From: Candidatus Mailhella excrementigallinarum
Lineage (GTDB): Bacteria > Desulfobacterota > Desulfovibrionia > Desulfovibrionales > Desulfovibrionaceae
Direction of reading: 5' to 3'
Assembly: GCA_944324075.1 (NCBI GenBank)
Contig: CALUUZ010000030.1
Span: 1-38,501 of the forward strand
Length of the DNA: 38,501 bases
The position numbers were made by a program, and so were the translations under genes. Under the pieces are notes generated by a model that was not told the origin of the DNA, did no database searches, and worked only from the letters and a program-made list of their open reading frames with translations. Positions 1-6,735 of the stretch are shown here, in pieces (position 1 is the first letter of the stretch; every line of letters starts with the position of its first letter).

Positions 1-2
1 TC

Positions 3-122
3 TTGCCGGGGCTGTTGTGTTTTGGGCCGCACGGAAAACGCGAAAAAAACGCGCTTCATCTGCTGCAGGAAGCCCCCCCTGCCCCCCCGGTTCCGTCCCC
101 GCCTTGCAGGCGGGCAACATGA
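3..122 (+). CDS. Possible 3' end of an unidentified gene
   Basis: An open frame entering from the left edge ends in TGA at 120-122, directly before the terminator at 122-153. Most of its codons end in G or C, as in the coding genes of this window, and the last 15 residues are rich in proline. No domain is recognisable in the roughly 39 visible residues. Support is only the stop-terminator arrangement and codon pattern, so this could also be non-coding. Confidence 0.35.
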   Translation: MPGLLCFGPHGKREKNALHLLQEAPPAPPVPSPPCRRAT

Positions 123-153
123 AAGGCGCCGTTCTTCTGAGCGGCGCCTTTTT
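122..153 (+). terminator. Rho-independent terminator
   Basis: Inverted repeat AAAGGCGCC (122-130) and GGCGCCTTT (143-151) with a 12-nt loop, followed by more T. It lies right after the putative stop at 120-122 and just before the first insertion sequence. Confidence 0.8.
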
Positions 154-224
154 GGTTAAACGAAAACCCCCAGCTAGGCTGGGGGTTCAAAAAAGCTTTC
201 AGCTTTACCTATATTGTAAAAATT

Positions 225-286
225 CCTTTTGATTTGTTAGCGTTGAGCTGCGGTCTGGCAACTGCGGTCAACAACAAATCAAAAGG
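225..286 (+). promoter_or_regulatory. Stem that hides the tnpA ribosome binding site (copy 1)
   Basis: CCTTTTGATTTGTT at 225-238 is the perfect reverse complement of AACAAATCAAAAGG at 273-286. The right arm runs into the AGGAGG Shine-Dalgarno sequence of tnpA (ATG at 295). In RNA the stem would block translation start, as is known for IS200 of Salmonella. Confidence 0.7.
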
Positions 287-294
287 AGGTCACT

Positions 295-753
295 ATGGGG
301 GACGCCAAAAGTTTAGCGCATACAAAATGGAACTGCAAATACCACATGGTTTTTGCTCCTAAATATAGAAGACAGATATTTTACAGTGAAAGGAAAAAGG
401 CTGTTGGTGAAATTCTACGTAAATCATGTGAATGGAAAGGAGTAAATATTTTGGAAGCCGAGTGTTGTCCCGATCATATACATATGCTGTTGGAGATTCC
501 ACCAAAAATGAGCGTGTCGAGTTTTATGGGATACTTAAAAGGTAAAAGTAGTTTGATGCCATATGAACAGTTTGGCGATTTGAAATTCAAGTACCGCAAT
601 CGAGAATTTTGGTGCAGAGGATATTCTGTAGATACGGTAGGTAAAAATAAACAGAAGATTCAAGAATATATGCGAAAACAATTAGACGAGGACAAGCTGG
701 GAATTCAGTTATCCATTCCGTATTCGGGGAGCCCGTTTACGGGCGGCAAGTAA
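295..753 (+). CDS. tnpA: IS200-type transposase TnpA (Y1 HUH family), copy 1
   Basis: This 152-residue protein matches the length and pattern of IS200/IS605 single-strand transposases. It carries the HUH motif His61-Ile-His63 (in PDHIHM) and a candidate nucleophilic Tyr125 in the C-terminal helix (QEYMRKQ), plus the usual KWNCKYH and FWCRGY blocks. Such enzymes cut single-stranded DNA at end hairpins and move through a circular intermediate. Start ATG has AGGAGG five bases upstream, inside a sequestering stem. No tnpB accompanies it. It looks intact. Confidence 0.92.
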   Translation: MGDAKSLAHTKWNCKYHMVFAPKYRRQIFYSERKKAVGEILRKSCEWKGVNILEAECCPDHIHMLLEIPPKMSVSSFMGYLKGKSSLMPYEQFGDLKFKYRNREFWCRGYSVDTVGKNKQKIQEYMRKQLDEDKLGIQLSIPYSGSPFTGGK

Positions 754-774
754 CAGAAATGCAGATGCCAGACC

Positions 775-855
775 CATATGCGCCTGTTAGGGCGCTGCTG
801 GTAAGAGAGCCTTACAGGCGCATATGGAGACCCACCGGCTAGGCCGGTGGGTCTC
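775..855 (+). repeat. Right-end hairpins of IS copy 1
   Basis: Two stem-loops in series. The first is imperfect (775-793 with 809-826, arms beginning CATATGCGCCTGT). The second is a perfect 13-bp stem (827-839 with 843-855) around TAG, followed by TTTT. The second may serve as both transposon end and tnpA terminator. Its TAG centre also resembles the left-end hairpin, so its exact role is uncertain. Confidence 0.6.
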
Positions 856-926
856 TTTTCAAGGCCGAAAACTCCCGCTAAGCGGGGAGTTCCAAAAAGG
901 CGAAGCCTATACCTATCCACAAAAAG

Positions 927-982
927 CTCTCCTTTGCCTAGAAAGAAGTTGTCCTGACTTCTCACAAACAAGCAAAGGAGAG
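927..982 (+). promoter_or_regulatory. Stem that hides the tnpA ribosome binding site (copy 2)
   Basis: CTCTCCTTTGC at 927-937 pairs perfectly with GCAAAGGAGAG at 972-982, which contains the AAGGAG binding site for the ATG at 988. A smaller stem (AGAAGT with ACTTCT) sits in the loop. The primary sequence differs from copy 1 but the architecture is kept. Confidence 0.7.
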
Positions 983-987
983 TAACA

Positions 988-1503
988 ATGGAAGAGCAGA
1001 GTTTAGAGCATACTCGTTGGAATTGCAAATACCATATTGTTTTTGCCCCCAAGTTCAGGCGTAAGATAGTTTATGGCAAATACCGAAAAGAGATAGGTTT
1101 GATTTTACGAAAATTGTGTGAATATAAACGGATTGAAATATTGGAAGCGAATGCCTGCGTTGATCACATACATATGTGTATCAAAATTCCTCCCAAATAT
1201 AGTGTTTCCCAAATCATGGGCTACTTGAAAGGAAAAAGTAGTTTGATGATATTCGAGCAGTTTTCTAATCTTAAGTATAAGTTTGGGAATCGTCATTTCT
1301 GGTGCAAAGGCTATTTTGTCAGTACGGTGGGTGTGAATGAGGCTACAATAATCAAGTACATCCGTGAACAGGAAACGCGAGACAAAATAGCCGATCAGCA
1401 TAGTCTGATAGTGCATAAAAACCCATTTATGGGTAGCTGGGAACAATGGCAGAAGTCAGGACATGCCTGCTTAAGCGGGCAGACAAGTACCAGGCCCTTA
1501 TAG
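988..1503 (+). CDS. tnpA: IS200-type transposase TnpA (Y1 HUH family), copy 2
   Basis: This 171-residue protein belongs to the same family as the copy at 295-753 but has clearly diverged. It keeps His60-Ile-His62 and candidate nucleophile Tyr124 (IKYIRE), and the WNCKYHIVFAPKFRRK and FWCKGY blocks. It is about 20 residues longer at the C terminus, where the tail reads into the right-end hairpin region and is poor in conserved pattern. ATG start with AAGGAG six bases upstream inside a stem. No disruption is visible. Confidence 0.9.
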   Translation: MEEQSLEHTRWNCKYHIVFAPKFRRKIVYGKYRKEIGLILRKLCEYKRIEILEANACVDHIHMCIKIPPKYSVSQIMGYLKGKSSLMIFEQFSNLKYKFGNRHFWCKGYFVSTVGVNEATIIKYIREQETRDKIADQHSLIVHKNPFMGSWEQWQKSGHACLSGQTSTRPL

Positions 1504-1625
1504 GGCCAAATCAAACCGCCCCTTCAAGGGGCGGTCATGATTACCGGAACCGGCAAAGGGAGACTGCTTCGAATGGCGAAACCCTCTACAGTCCCTCATG
1601 TGGAGCAGGGCCTCTGCGGAGGAAT

Positions 1626-1655
1626 GAAAAAGAGCGGACTCTCCCGCTCTTTTTC
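1626..1655. terminator. Bidirectional terminator-like hairpin
   Basis: GAAAAAGAGCGG (1626-1637) pairs perfectly with CCGCTCTTTTTC (1644-1655) around six bases, giving T-runs in both directions. There is no gene immediately upstream except the IS, so it may once have served the gene left of the insertions. Confidence 0.65.
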
Positions 1656-1960
1656 ATGGCATGGCTTGAAAGAAGTTTTTTAAGCTGACAGAGCGGCAAC
1701 GGACGTTATCATGAGGACAGCCCGCATGTTGCACAGGTCAAGGTAACCTGTATCCACGTCTGGTTCGTTTGCGTCTTCGTGCAGCTTCGTCGCCCAAAGG
1801 TTTCGCTCAGCGAAACAGTGCTTCCGCGATCTCCCGGTGACGCTCGATCGGCCTTGTCGATATTCGCTCGTGGTTTGCGCGGAAAACGCCGTACCCGCAC
1901 TCCGTGCCCTCCCACCATGCCGGTTTCCGGCCAACGGGGGGCGCTCCATGCGTCGCGGCG

Positions 1961-2010
1961 GTCTCGCTTCGCTCGACTCCGTAGAGCATTTTCAAAACGA
2001 AAATACTCCA
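1961..2010 (-). repeat. Dispersed intergenic repeat, fragment 1 (inverted)
   Basis: The reverse complement reads ATGCTCTACGGAGTCGAGC, matching the left part of the repeats at 9073 and 21443. The GAGCATTTTC...GAAAATACTC palindrome at its edge (1984-2008) is the end structure of this family. Confidence 0.65.
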
Positions 2011-2088
2011 GTCTTACCCTCACGCATACATGAAGCCTTAAAGTTGAATTGCTTTAAGTCCTTGCCGTCATGATGTCACGGTATTCTG

Positions 2089-2301
2089 TCATTTGTCGGG
2101 AAAACGCCGTTTTTCCCGGCGGGCCAGCAACCAGCAGATGAGCATCACGGCCATGGCCAGGGGCACAGATGGAGGAATCTGCCTCCAGCCCTGCTCACGG
2201 ATAAGCGGACCGACGGGGGGAGCGCGAAAAATCAGCCACAGGGCTGCCAGCCCTGCCGTCATCCGCAGGAACATGATTTTTTGCATGCGGTTGATATTCA
2301 T
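2089..2301 (-). CDS. Small membrane protein, function unknown
   Basis: This 70-residue protein has two hydrophobic stretches (about residues 9-26 and 43-60) and a basic C-terminal tail (RREKRRFPDK). The ATG overlaps the stop of the upstream 2298-2705 gene in an ATGA arrangement, so the two are probably translationally coupled. No family is recognised. The tandem arrangement of small integral membrane proteins suggests a shared complex, but nothing in the sequence shows its role. Confidence 0.65.
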   Translation of the reverse strand: MNINRMQKIMFLRMTAGLAALWLIFRAPPVGPLIREQGWRQIPPSVPLAMAVMLICWLLARREKRRFPDK

Positions 2302-2705
2302 TTTTTTGTCCTGGCAAGCACGTCACGCAGGCGCGAGGATTGCCGAGTGGCATTTTTGTCGTCGCCGGGCCGGTATGTGAGCCGGGAGACGAAGATCATG
2401 CATACGGCCATGCCCATAACGCCCTGCAACATCATGTTGCTGGGCGGCAGGGTAACCAGCAGAAGCAGGCAGGACCCCGCCAGCAGGAGGAGAGAGAGAA
2501 TTTTGAGACGTCGGGTGCCGTATTCCCGCAGTTTGAGCCCACAGACGATGACGGCGTACAGAACCGACCAGAGCGCGAGGTAGAAAAGGATTTCGGCTTC
2601 TCCGCCCATAGTGCGCATTTCGCGCAGAATACGCAGCAATGCCTGGCCGGCAAAGAGCGCCGACGCGATTCCGGCGGCGCAGATAAGCGTGTTGTTCAGA
2701 CGCAT
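2298..2705 (-). CDS. Three- or four-helix membrane protein, function unknown
   Basis: From the ATG at 2705 the product is 135 residues with hydrophobic segments at about 7-24, 38-56, 71-87 and 92-107, and a polar, basic C terminus. This start has a GAGAGG element upstream; the frame extends to 2897 but that part is arginine- and proline-rich without membrane character and overlaps the neighbouring gene, so it is excluded. The gene ends in a 4-base overlap with the 2089-2301 gene. No family is recognised. Confidence 0.65.
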   Translation of the reverse strand: MRLNNTLICAAGIASALFAGQALLRILREMRTMGGEAEILFYLALWSVLYAVIVCGLKLREYGTRRLKILSLLLLAGSCLLLLVTLPPSNMMLQGVMGMAVCMIFVSRLTYRPGDDKNATRQSSRLRDVLARTKK

Positions 2706-2823
2706 GGGGGCCTCTCTCATGCTCCGGGGGCATGTTCTGCGGACGCGAAGTCCATGTGTGGTGGAGTTTACCCGAATCGGGAGTGATGTCCATATGCGCG
2801 CGGAGAGCCCGGCGGGCCGGGAT

Positions 2824-3792
2824 TCAGCGCGGCGCGGGAATATCCGCCCAGGGATTGCGAGCCGGGCAGTCGGCCCGGCATCCCTGCCACCAGTCATTCA
2901 TGTGCAGGATGGCGTCAATGGCGCGGACAGTTTCTCCTTTTCGCAGCGCCCAGTCAGGTGCGGCCAGTTCCCCGGGAGACGGATCGCCCGTCAGACGATG
3001 AACGACCACGCGGGAAGGGAGCAGCGTCAGCGCTCTGGCCGCCAGCAGCGCGTATTCATCCTGCTCCAGCGGGATATAGTTCCCTGCTTTCCAGTCTGTT
3101 TCCAGGTCAGTTCCCCCGCAGACATACAGCCCGTGCAGCTTGACTCCTGATACGGGAAGGTTTGCCAGCCAGCGGACGCTTTCCAGAAAATCTTCTCCGG
3201 TTTCTCCCGGAAGTCCGGCCATGAGATGGGCGCAGACTTTTACCCCGTATTCGGCCGCCAGCAGAATGGCCTGTTCGGAAGCCTCCGCACCGTGCCCCCG
3301 GCGGATACGGGCGAGGGTGGCGTCGTGCCTGCTCTGGACGCCGAGTTCAAGCCAGAGTTCAGGCCATGAACGAGCGGCGAGGATGCTCATTTTTTCCCTG
3401 TCGAGACAGTCGGGTCTGGTACCGACGCAGACTCCCACAAGGCCGGGCAGCCCCTCAAGCTCATCCAGGAGGATGCGCAGCCGATCAGCCGTGCCGTAGG
3501 TATTGGTGAAGGCCTGGAGATAGCCGAGGAAAAGCCGGGTATGCTTGAGCCGGTCGGACTGTGCGAAGCTGCGCCTCCAGTGATTCCACTGTTCGCTCAG
3601 AGAACCGCCGATACCGGACCCCGAACCGAGGGCGTTGCAGAATATGCAGCCGCCTCGCCCCAGCGTACCATCACGGTTGGGGCAGTCGGAACCTGCGTCA
3701 AGCGGGATTTTCTGAACTTTTTCACCGTGGCGGGCGCGCAGCCACATGTCGAACCCGTGATAGCGCACGGGACGCATTTCACGTCGTTTCAT
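2824..3792 (-). CDS. Radical SAM protein, YhcC/TIGR01212 family
   Basis: A 322-residue protein with the unusual cluster motif Cys37-X11-Cys49-X2-Cys52 (CPNRDGT...GCIFC), typical of the YhcC-like radical SAM family rather than the common CX3CX2C. The conserved CVGTRPDC, LELGVQS and HLMAGLPGE blocks of the barrel follow. It should bind a 4Fe-4S cluster and S-adenosylmethionine; the substrate is unknown. Start choice: ATG 3792 fits family N termini; ATG 3816 is possible and neither has a strong ribosome site. The frame continues open upstream to 4911, but that is antisense to mreB and not real. Divergent from mreB. Confidence 0.88.
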   Translation of the reverse strand: MKRREMRPVRYHGFDMWLRARHGEKVQKIPLDAGSDCPNRDGTLGRGGCIFCNALGSGSGIGGSLSEQWNHWRRSFAQSDRLKHTRLFLGYLQAFTNTYGTADRLRILLDELEGLPGLVGVCVGTRPDCLDREKMSILAARSWPELWLELGVQSRHDATLARIRRGHGAEASEQAILLAAEYGVKVCAHLMAGLPGETGEDFLESVRWLANLPVSGVKLHGLYVCGGTDLETDWKAGNYIPLEQDEYALLAARALTLLPSRVVVHRLTGDPSPGELAAPDWALRKGETVRAIDAILHMNDWWQGCRADCPARNPWADIPAPR

Positions 3793-3918
3793 TTTTATTT
3801 CCGAAAAGGTGAACATGCCCGGGCGAGCATACGCGGAGAGGCCGTGCCGGACAAGCAAAAAGGCGCTCGCGCGGGGCCGCGAAGCATGGGAGTACGAACT
3901 GTTGCGGCCTGAAAGAAG

Positions 3919-3948
3919 TTGACACCCCGGCGGGCTTGCGTCTAGAAA
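3919..3948 (+). promoter_or_regulatory. Probable sigma-70 promoter of the mre operon
   Basis: A perfect TTGACA (3919-3924) is followed, 16-18 bases on, by TCTAGAAA (3941-3948) as a weak -10. It lies 46 bases before the mreB start in the divergent gap. Confidence 0.5.
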
Positions 3949-3993
3949 TAACAGTTTACAACCATTCAACAACAAGGCAGCGAGACTTTTCTC

Positions 3994-5034
3994 ATGGCCA
4001 AATTTGTAGATTTTGTTCTGGGCATTTTTTCCAATGATCTTGCCATTGACCTGGGGACGGCCAATACATGCGTCTACGTCAAGGGGCACGGCATTGTGCT
4101 GCGCGAGCCGTCGGTAGTGGCGGTCAAAAAGGATTCCCGCGGCAACAATCAGATTCTTGCCGTCGGCTCCGAGGCGAAGCGCATGCTCGGCAAGGCTCCC
4201 GGCAATATTCAGGCCATCCGCCCCATGAAGGACGGTGTGATTGCGGACTTTGAAGTCACCGAAGCCATGCTTCGCTATTTTATTTCCAAAGTCCACAATC
4301 AGCGCCGCCTGGTGCGTCCCCGGATCATGATTTGCGTGCCCACGGGGATCACTCAGGTGGAAAAACGCGCCGTCAAGGAATCCGCGCAGAGTGCAGGGGC
4401 GCGTGAGGTATTCCTGATCGAGGAACCCATGGCTGCCGCCATTGGAGCGAATCTGCCCATCCAGGAGCCAACCTCCAACATGGTGGTGGATATCGGCGGG
4501 GGGACAACCGAGGTTGCGGTCATTTCTCTGGCAGGCATAGTGTATTCCAAGTCCGTGCGTGTGGGGGGGGACAAGATGGATGAAGCCATCCTTCACCACA
4601 TCAAGAACAAGTACAAGATGCTCATTGGAGAATCCTCCGCGGAAGCGATCAAGATGAAGATCGCTTCCGCGTATCCGCTCGATCCAGAACAGCAGATTGA
4701 AGTGAAGGGGCGTGACCTGGTATCCGGCATTCCGCAGACCATTGTCATCACTTCGGAAGAGGTGCGTGACGCGATTTCGGAGCAGGTGGGGGCCATTGTT
4801 CAGGCCGTGCGCATGGCTCTGGAGCAGACTCCCCCCGAACTGGCGGCTGATATCGTGGATCGCGGCATCGTGCTTACCGGCGGAGGCGCCTTGCTGCTGG
4901 GGCTGGATCAACTGCTTCGCGAGGAAACGTCACTGCCCATTTTTGTGGTGGATGATCCTCTCTCCACAGTGGTGATGGGCACAGGCATCGCTCTGGACAA
5001 CCTGTCCACACTTCGTGATGTCTGCATCAGTTGA
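3994..5034 (+). CDS. mreB: Rod shape-determining actin homologue MreB
   Basis: A 346-residue bacterial actin that polymerises under the inner membrane and guides lateral wall synthesis. Visible actin-fold signatures are [11 protein letters not shown] near residue 20 (phosphate 1), [13 protein letters not shown] near 165 (phosphate 2) and [15 protein letters not shown] near 290 (adenosine site). Length is normal. ATG 3994 is preceded by weak GCAGCGAG sequence and the protein starts as expected ([21 protein letters not shown]). First gene of mreB-mreC-mreD-mrdA, although 334 bases separate it from mreC. Confidence 0.97.
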   Translation: MAKFVDFVLGIFSNDLAIDLGTANTCVYVKGHGIVLREPSVVAVKKDSRGNNQILAVGSEAKRMLGKAPGNIQAIRPMKDGVIADFEVTEAMLRYFISKVHNQRRLVRPRIMICVPTGITQVEKRAVKESAQSAGAREVFLIEEPMAAAIGANLPIQEPTSNMVVDIGGGTTEVAVISLAGIVYSKSVRVGGDKMDEAILHHIKNKYKMLIGESSAEAIKMKIASAYPLDPEQQIEVKGRDLVSGIPQTIVITSEEVRDAISEQVGAIVQAVRMALEQTPPELAADIVDRGIVLTGGGALLLGLDQLLREETSLPIFVVDDPLSTVVMGTGIALDNLSTLRDVCIS

Positions 5035-5368
5035 AGTTTTTTCCGGGAGATTTTTTTCCGTTTCCGGGCGTAGCATCCTGCATGGCTGTCCTCCGAAGAG
5101 TCGTCTTGAACCCGGCGTATTCTCCGGCGATGGATATGATCGGGGGGCAGCATGGCGCGTCCGGCGCATGCGGCTGCGCAGGTGGCGGTGAATCCGCGTT
5201 TTTCTTTTGCGGGAGAGCAGACTGCCATGCCGGCTTTCAGGGAAAAGATATCCGAAATGCCCCGGAACTGTCTGTCCCGGTGTTCTCCGTGAGTGAAAAA
5301 AGACGTGGCGTGCCGTCTTGTCTCCTTGTGTACCCCGTACGCTGGAGCGCGCAAGAGGATGACAAATC
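5035..5368 (+). other. Long gap between mreB and mreC
   Basis: 334 bases separate the stop of mreB from the GTG of mreC. A frame across it from a TTG at 5031 has poor composition and no family features and is probably not a gene. No convincing terminator or promoter motif was found, only a T-rich patch at 5037-5060. An internal promoter or RNA element is possible. Confidence 0.5.
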
Positions 5369-6271
5369 GTGAGCACTCGTAGGATTATCATAGCCATTGT
5401 ACTGGCATTGCTGGCGTTTCTGGGCATTTATACCTGGAATCAGCGCACGGGACAGTGGGACTGGCTGGCGGCGAACACCGGACTGGAGGTTGCCGGGGGG
5501 GTGCTCCGCGCGGTGCATGGAGTGGGCGACAGCATCGGTGCGGTATGGAAACGTTACCTGGCGCTGATTGATGTACAGGAGGAAAATGACCGTCTGCGGG
5601 ATGAAGTCGCGCGTTTGCATCAGGAACTCATCGCCAGTCGTGAATCGCAGGCTGAACTGGAGCGTCTGCGCGGTCTGCTGCGTCTGGAGGTGCCGCAGGG
5701 CTGGTCTGTGGTCGGGGCTCGTGTGCTGGCCTCGCGCATAGGGCCGAACGCCAGCCTTGAGACATTGCTGCTTGCCCGGGGATATCTTGACGGTGCGGCT
5801 CCCGGCACGGCGGTTGCCGGCCGGGAAGGACTGGTCGGCCGGGTATACAAGGCCGGTCCGGGGACTTCCATGGTGCTGCTGCTCAGCGATGTCGGCAGCC
5901 GTGTGGCCGTAGTTGCTGCCAGAAGCCGGGTGCAGGGCATTCTGGCCGGAGGCGGGGCAGGCAATCTCATGGAAATGCGCTTTGTCAAGCAGAACGCGCC
6001 GCTGGAGGAGGGCGAACTTCTGCTCACTTCCGGTCTGGACGCCGCGTATCCCAAGGGTATACCCGTAGCCCGGGTGCGGTCGGTAAAAGCCGGCCCGGCG
6101 CCTACACTGGAAGTCACGGCTGAACCTCTCGTGCATTTCGGCGCGCTGGAAGAGGTCCTGCTGTATGAGCGTCCGGCCGGACTTTTCATGCCCGAGGCCG
6201 GGGACGTTTATGTTCGCAGTCCGCGCGATATCGTGTCTGAAGCGCCGCGGTATGCGGCACCGGCGGAATGA
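5369..6271 (+). CDS. mreC: Rod shape-determining protein MreC
   Basis: A 300-residue bitopic membrane protein: one N-terminal transmembrane segment (about residues 6-23), a coiled coil (about 65-105, ENDRLRDEVARLHQEL), then the periplasmic beta-barrel domain. It links MreB and MreD to the wall-synthesis enzymes. GTG start with AGAGGA about ten bases upstream. The stop overlaps the mreD start (ATGA), indicating coupling. Function assigned by structure, size and position. Confidence 0.93.
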   Translation: MSTRRIIIAIVLALLAFLGIYTWNQRTGQWDWLAANTGLEVAGGVLRAVHGVGDSIGAVWKRYLALIDVQEENDRLRDEVARLHQELIASRESQAELERLRGLLRLEVPQGWSVVGARVLASRIGPNASLETLLLARGYLDGAAPGTAVAGREGLVGRVYKAGPGTSMVLLLSDVGSRVAVVAARSRVQGILAGGGAGNLMEMRFVKQNAPLEEGELLLTSGLDAAYPKGIPVARVRSVKAGPAPTLEVTAEPLVHFGALEEVLLYERPAGLFMPEAGDVYVRSPRDIVSEAPRYAAPAE

Positions 6272-6735
6272 TGAACTGGCGCAATCTTGTGTGGTGGGGA
6301 GGATACGCCAGTATCGGCATCAGCCTTCAGGCGGTTCTTCCCGGTCTTGATTTTCTGCTTCCCGGTCTTATTCTTGCCATACAGGAAAGAAAGAAAGCCC
6401 AGTTTCTGTGGGTTGCAGCGCTGTTTCTGCTCATACAGGAGGGGACCGGCAGCATGCTGTTCGGCGGCACACTGGTCAGCTATGCTCTTGCTCCGGCATT
6501 TTTTTATGTGGGATACAGCCTTTTTGAAGTCGACAGCTTTCCGTTCATCGGGCTTCTGAGTCTGTGCCTGGGTGTCGTACACTATGTCACAACGGCTCTG
6601 ATGTCCGGGTTGCAGGGTATCCCGTTCCATGCTCCTCTGGTCATGGATGAAAGCGTCATCCAGACGCTTATGACGCCGTTTCTGTGGCGTTTTGCCCAGT
6701 TTACCCGCAGGTTCTGCCATGAAGCTCGTGTATGA
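6268..6735 (+). CDS. mreD: Rod shape-determining protein MreD
   Basis: A 155-residue, almost entirely hydrophobic protein with four to five membrane segments, in the canonical place between mreC and the class B penicillin-binding protein. It overlaps mreC by four bases and mrdA by 17. Sequence conservation in this family is low, so the call rests mainly on hydrophobicity, size and synteny. A second in-frame ATG at 6271 is equally plausible. Confidence 0.88.
   Translation: MMNWRNLVWWGGYASIGISLQAVLPGLDFLLPGLILAIQERKKAQFLWVAALFLLIQEGTGSMLFGGTLVSYALAPAFFYVGYSLFEVDSFPFIGLLSLCLGVVHYVTTALMSGLQGIPFHAPLVMDESVIQTLMTPFLWRFAQFTRRFCHEARV

Larger units (their letters stand above)
161..860 (+). mobile_element. 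IS200-type insertion sequence, copy 1
   Basis: A single-ORF element of about 0.7 kb with no long terminal inverted repeats, which is the IS200 plan. A left-end hairpin, AACCCCCAGC (165-174) and GCTGGGGGTT (178-187) around TAG, precedes tnpA. Two hairpins follow it: an imperfect one at 775-826 and a perfect one at 827-855 with arms GAGACCCACCGGC and GCCGGTGGGTCTC. The DNA is clearly more AT-rich than the neighbouring genes, a sign of recent arrival. Exact ends are estimated from the hairpins. Confidence 0.75.
862..1545 (+). mobile_element. IS200-type insertion sequence, copy 2
   Basis: A second, diverged element lies head-to-tail after copy 1. Its left-end hairpin is AACTCCCGC (870-878) with GCGGGGAGTT (882-891, one bulged G) around TAA. 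The sequence after this hairpin (CAAAAAGGCGAAGCCT, then ACCTAT) parallels that of copy 1. A right-side hairpin sits at 1515-1535 (ACCGCCCC with GGGGCGGT). The two copies differ too much to be a recent duplication, so two insertions are likelier. End positions are approximate. Confidence 0.7.
1504..2088. other. Gene-free interval after the insertion sequences
   Basis: About 585 bases with no credible gene. It holds the end of IS copy 2 (to about 1545), a terminator-like hairpin (1626-1655), GC-rich sequence of unknown role (about 1780-1960), an inverted fragment of the dispersed repeat (1961-2010) and a weak stem CTTAAAG/CTTTAAG near 2037-2058. Frames open here overlap one another on both strands and lack ribosome binding sites. 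Confidence 0.6.

Noticed and set aside
1680-2073. Several overlapping frames after the insertion sequences
   Set aside because: All are arginine- and serine-rich, lie on both strands over the same bases and lack ribosome binding sites.
2824-4911. One 695-residue minus-strand open frame
   Set aside because: Only residues from the ATG at 3792 fit the radical SAM family; the upstream part is antisense to mreB and has no family pattern.
5031-5372. A 113-residue frame between mreB and mreC
   Set aside because: TTG start inside the mreB end, odd composition, no family similarity and overlap with mreC; treated as a gap.
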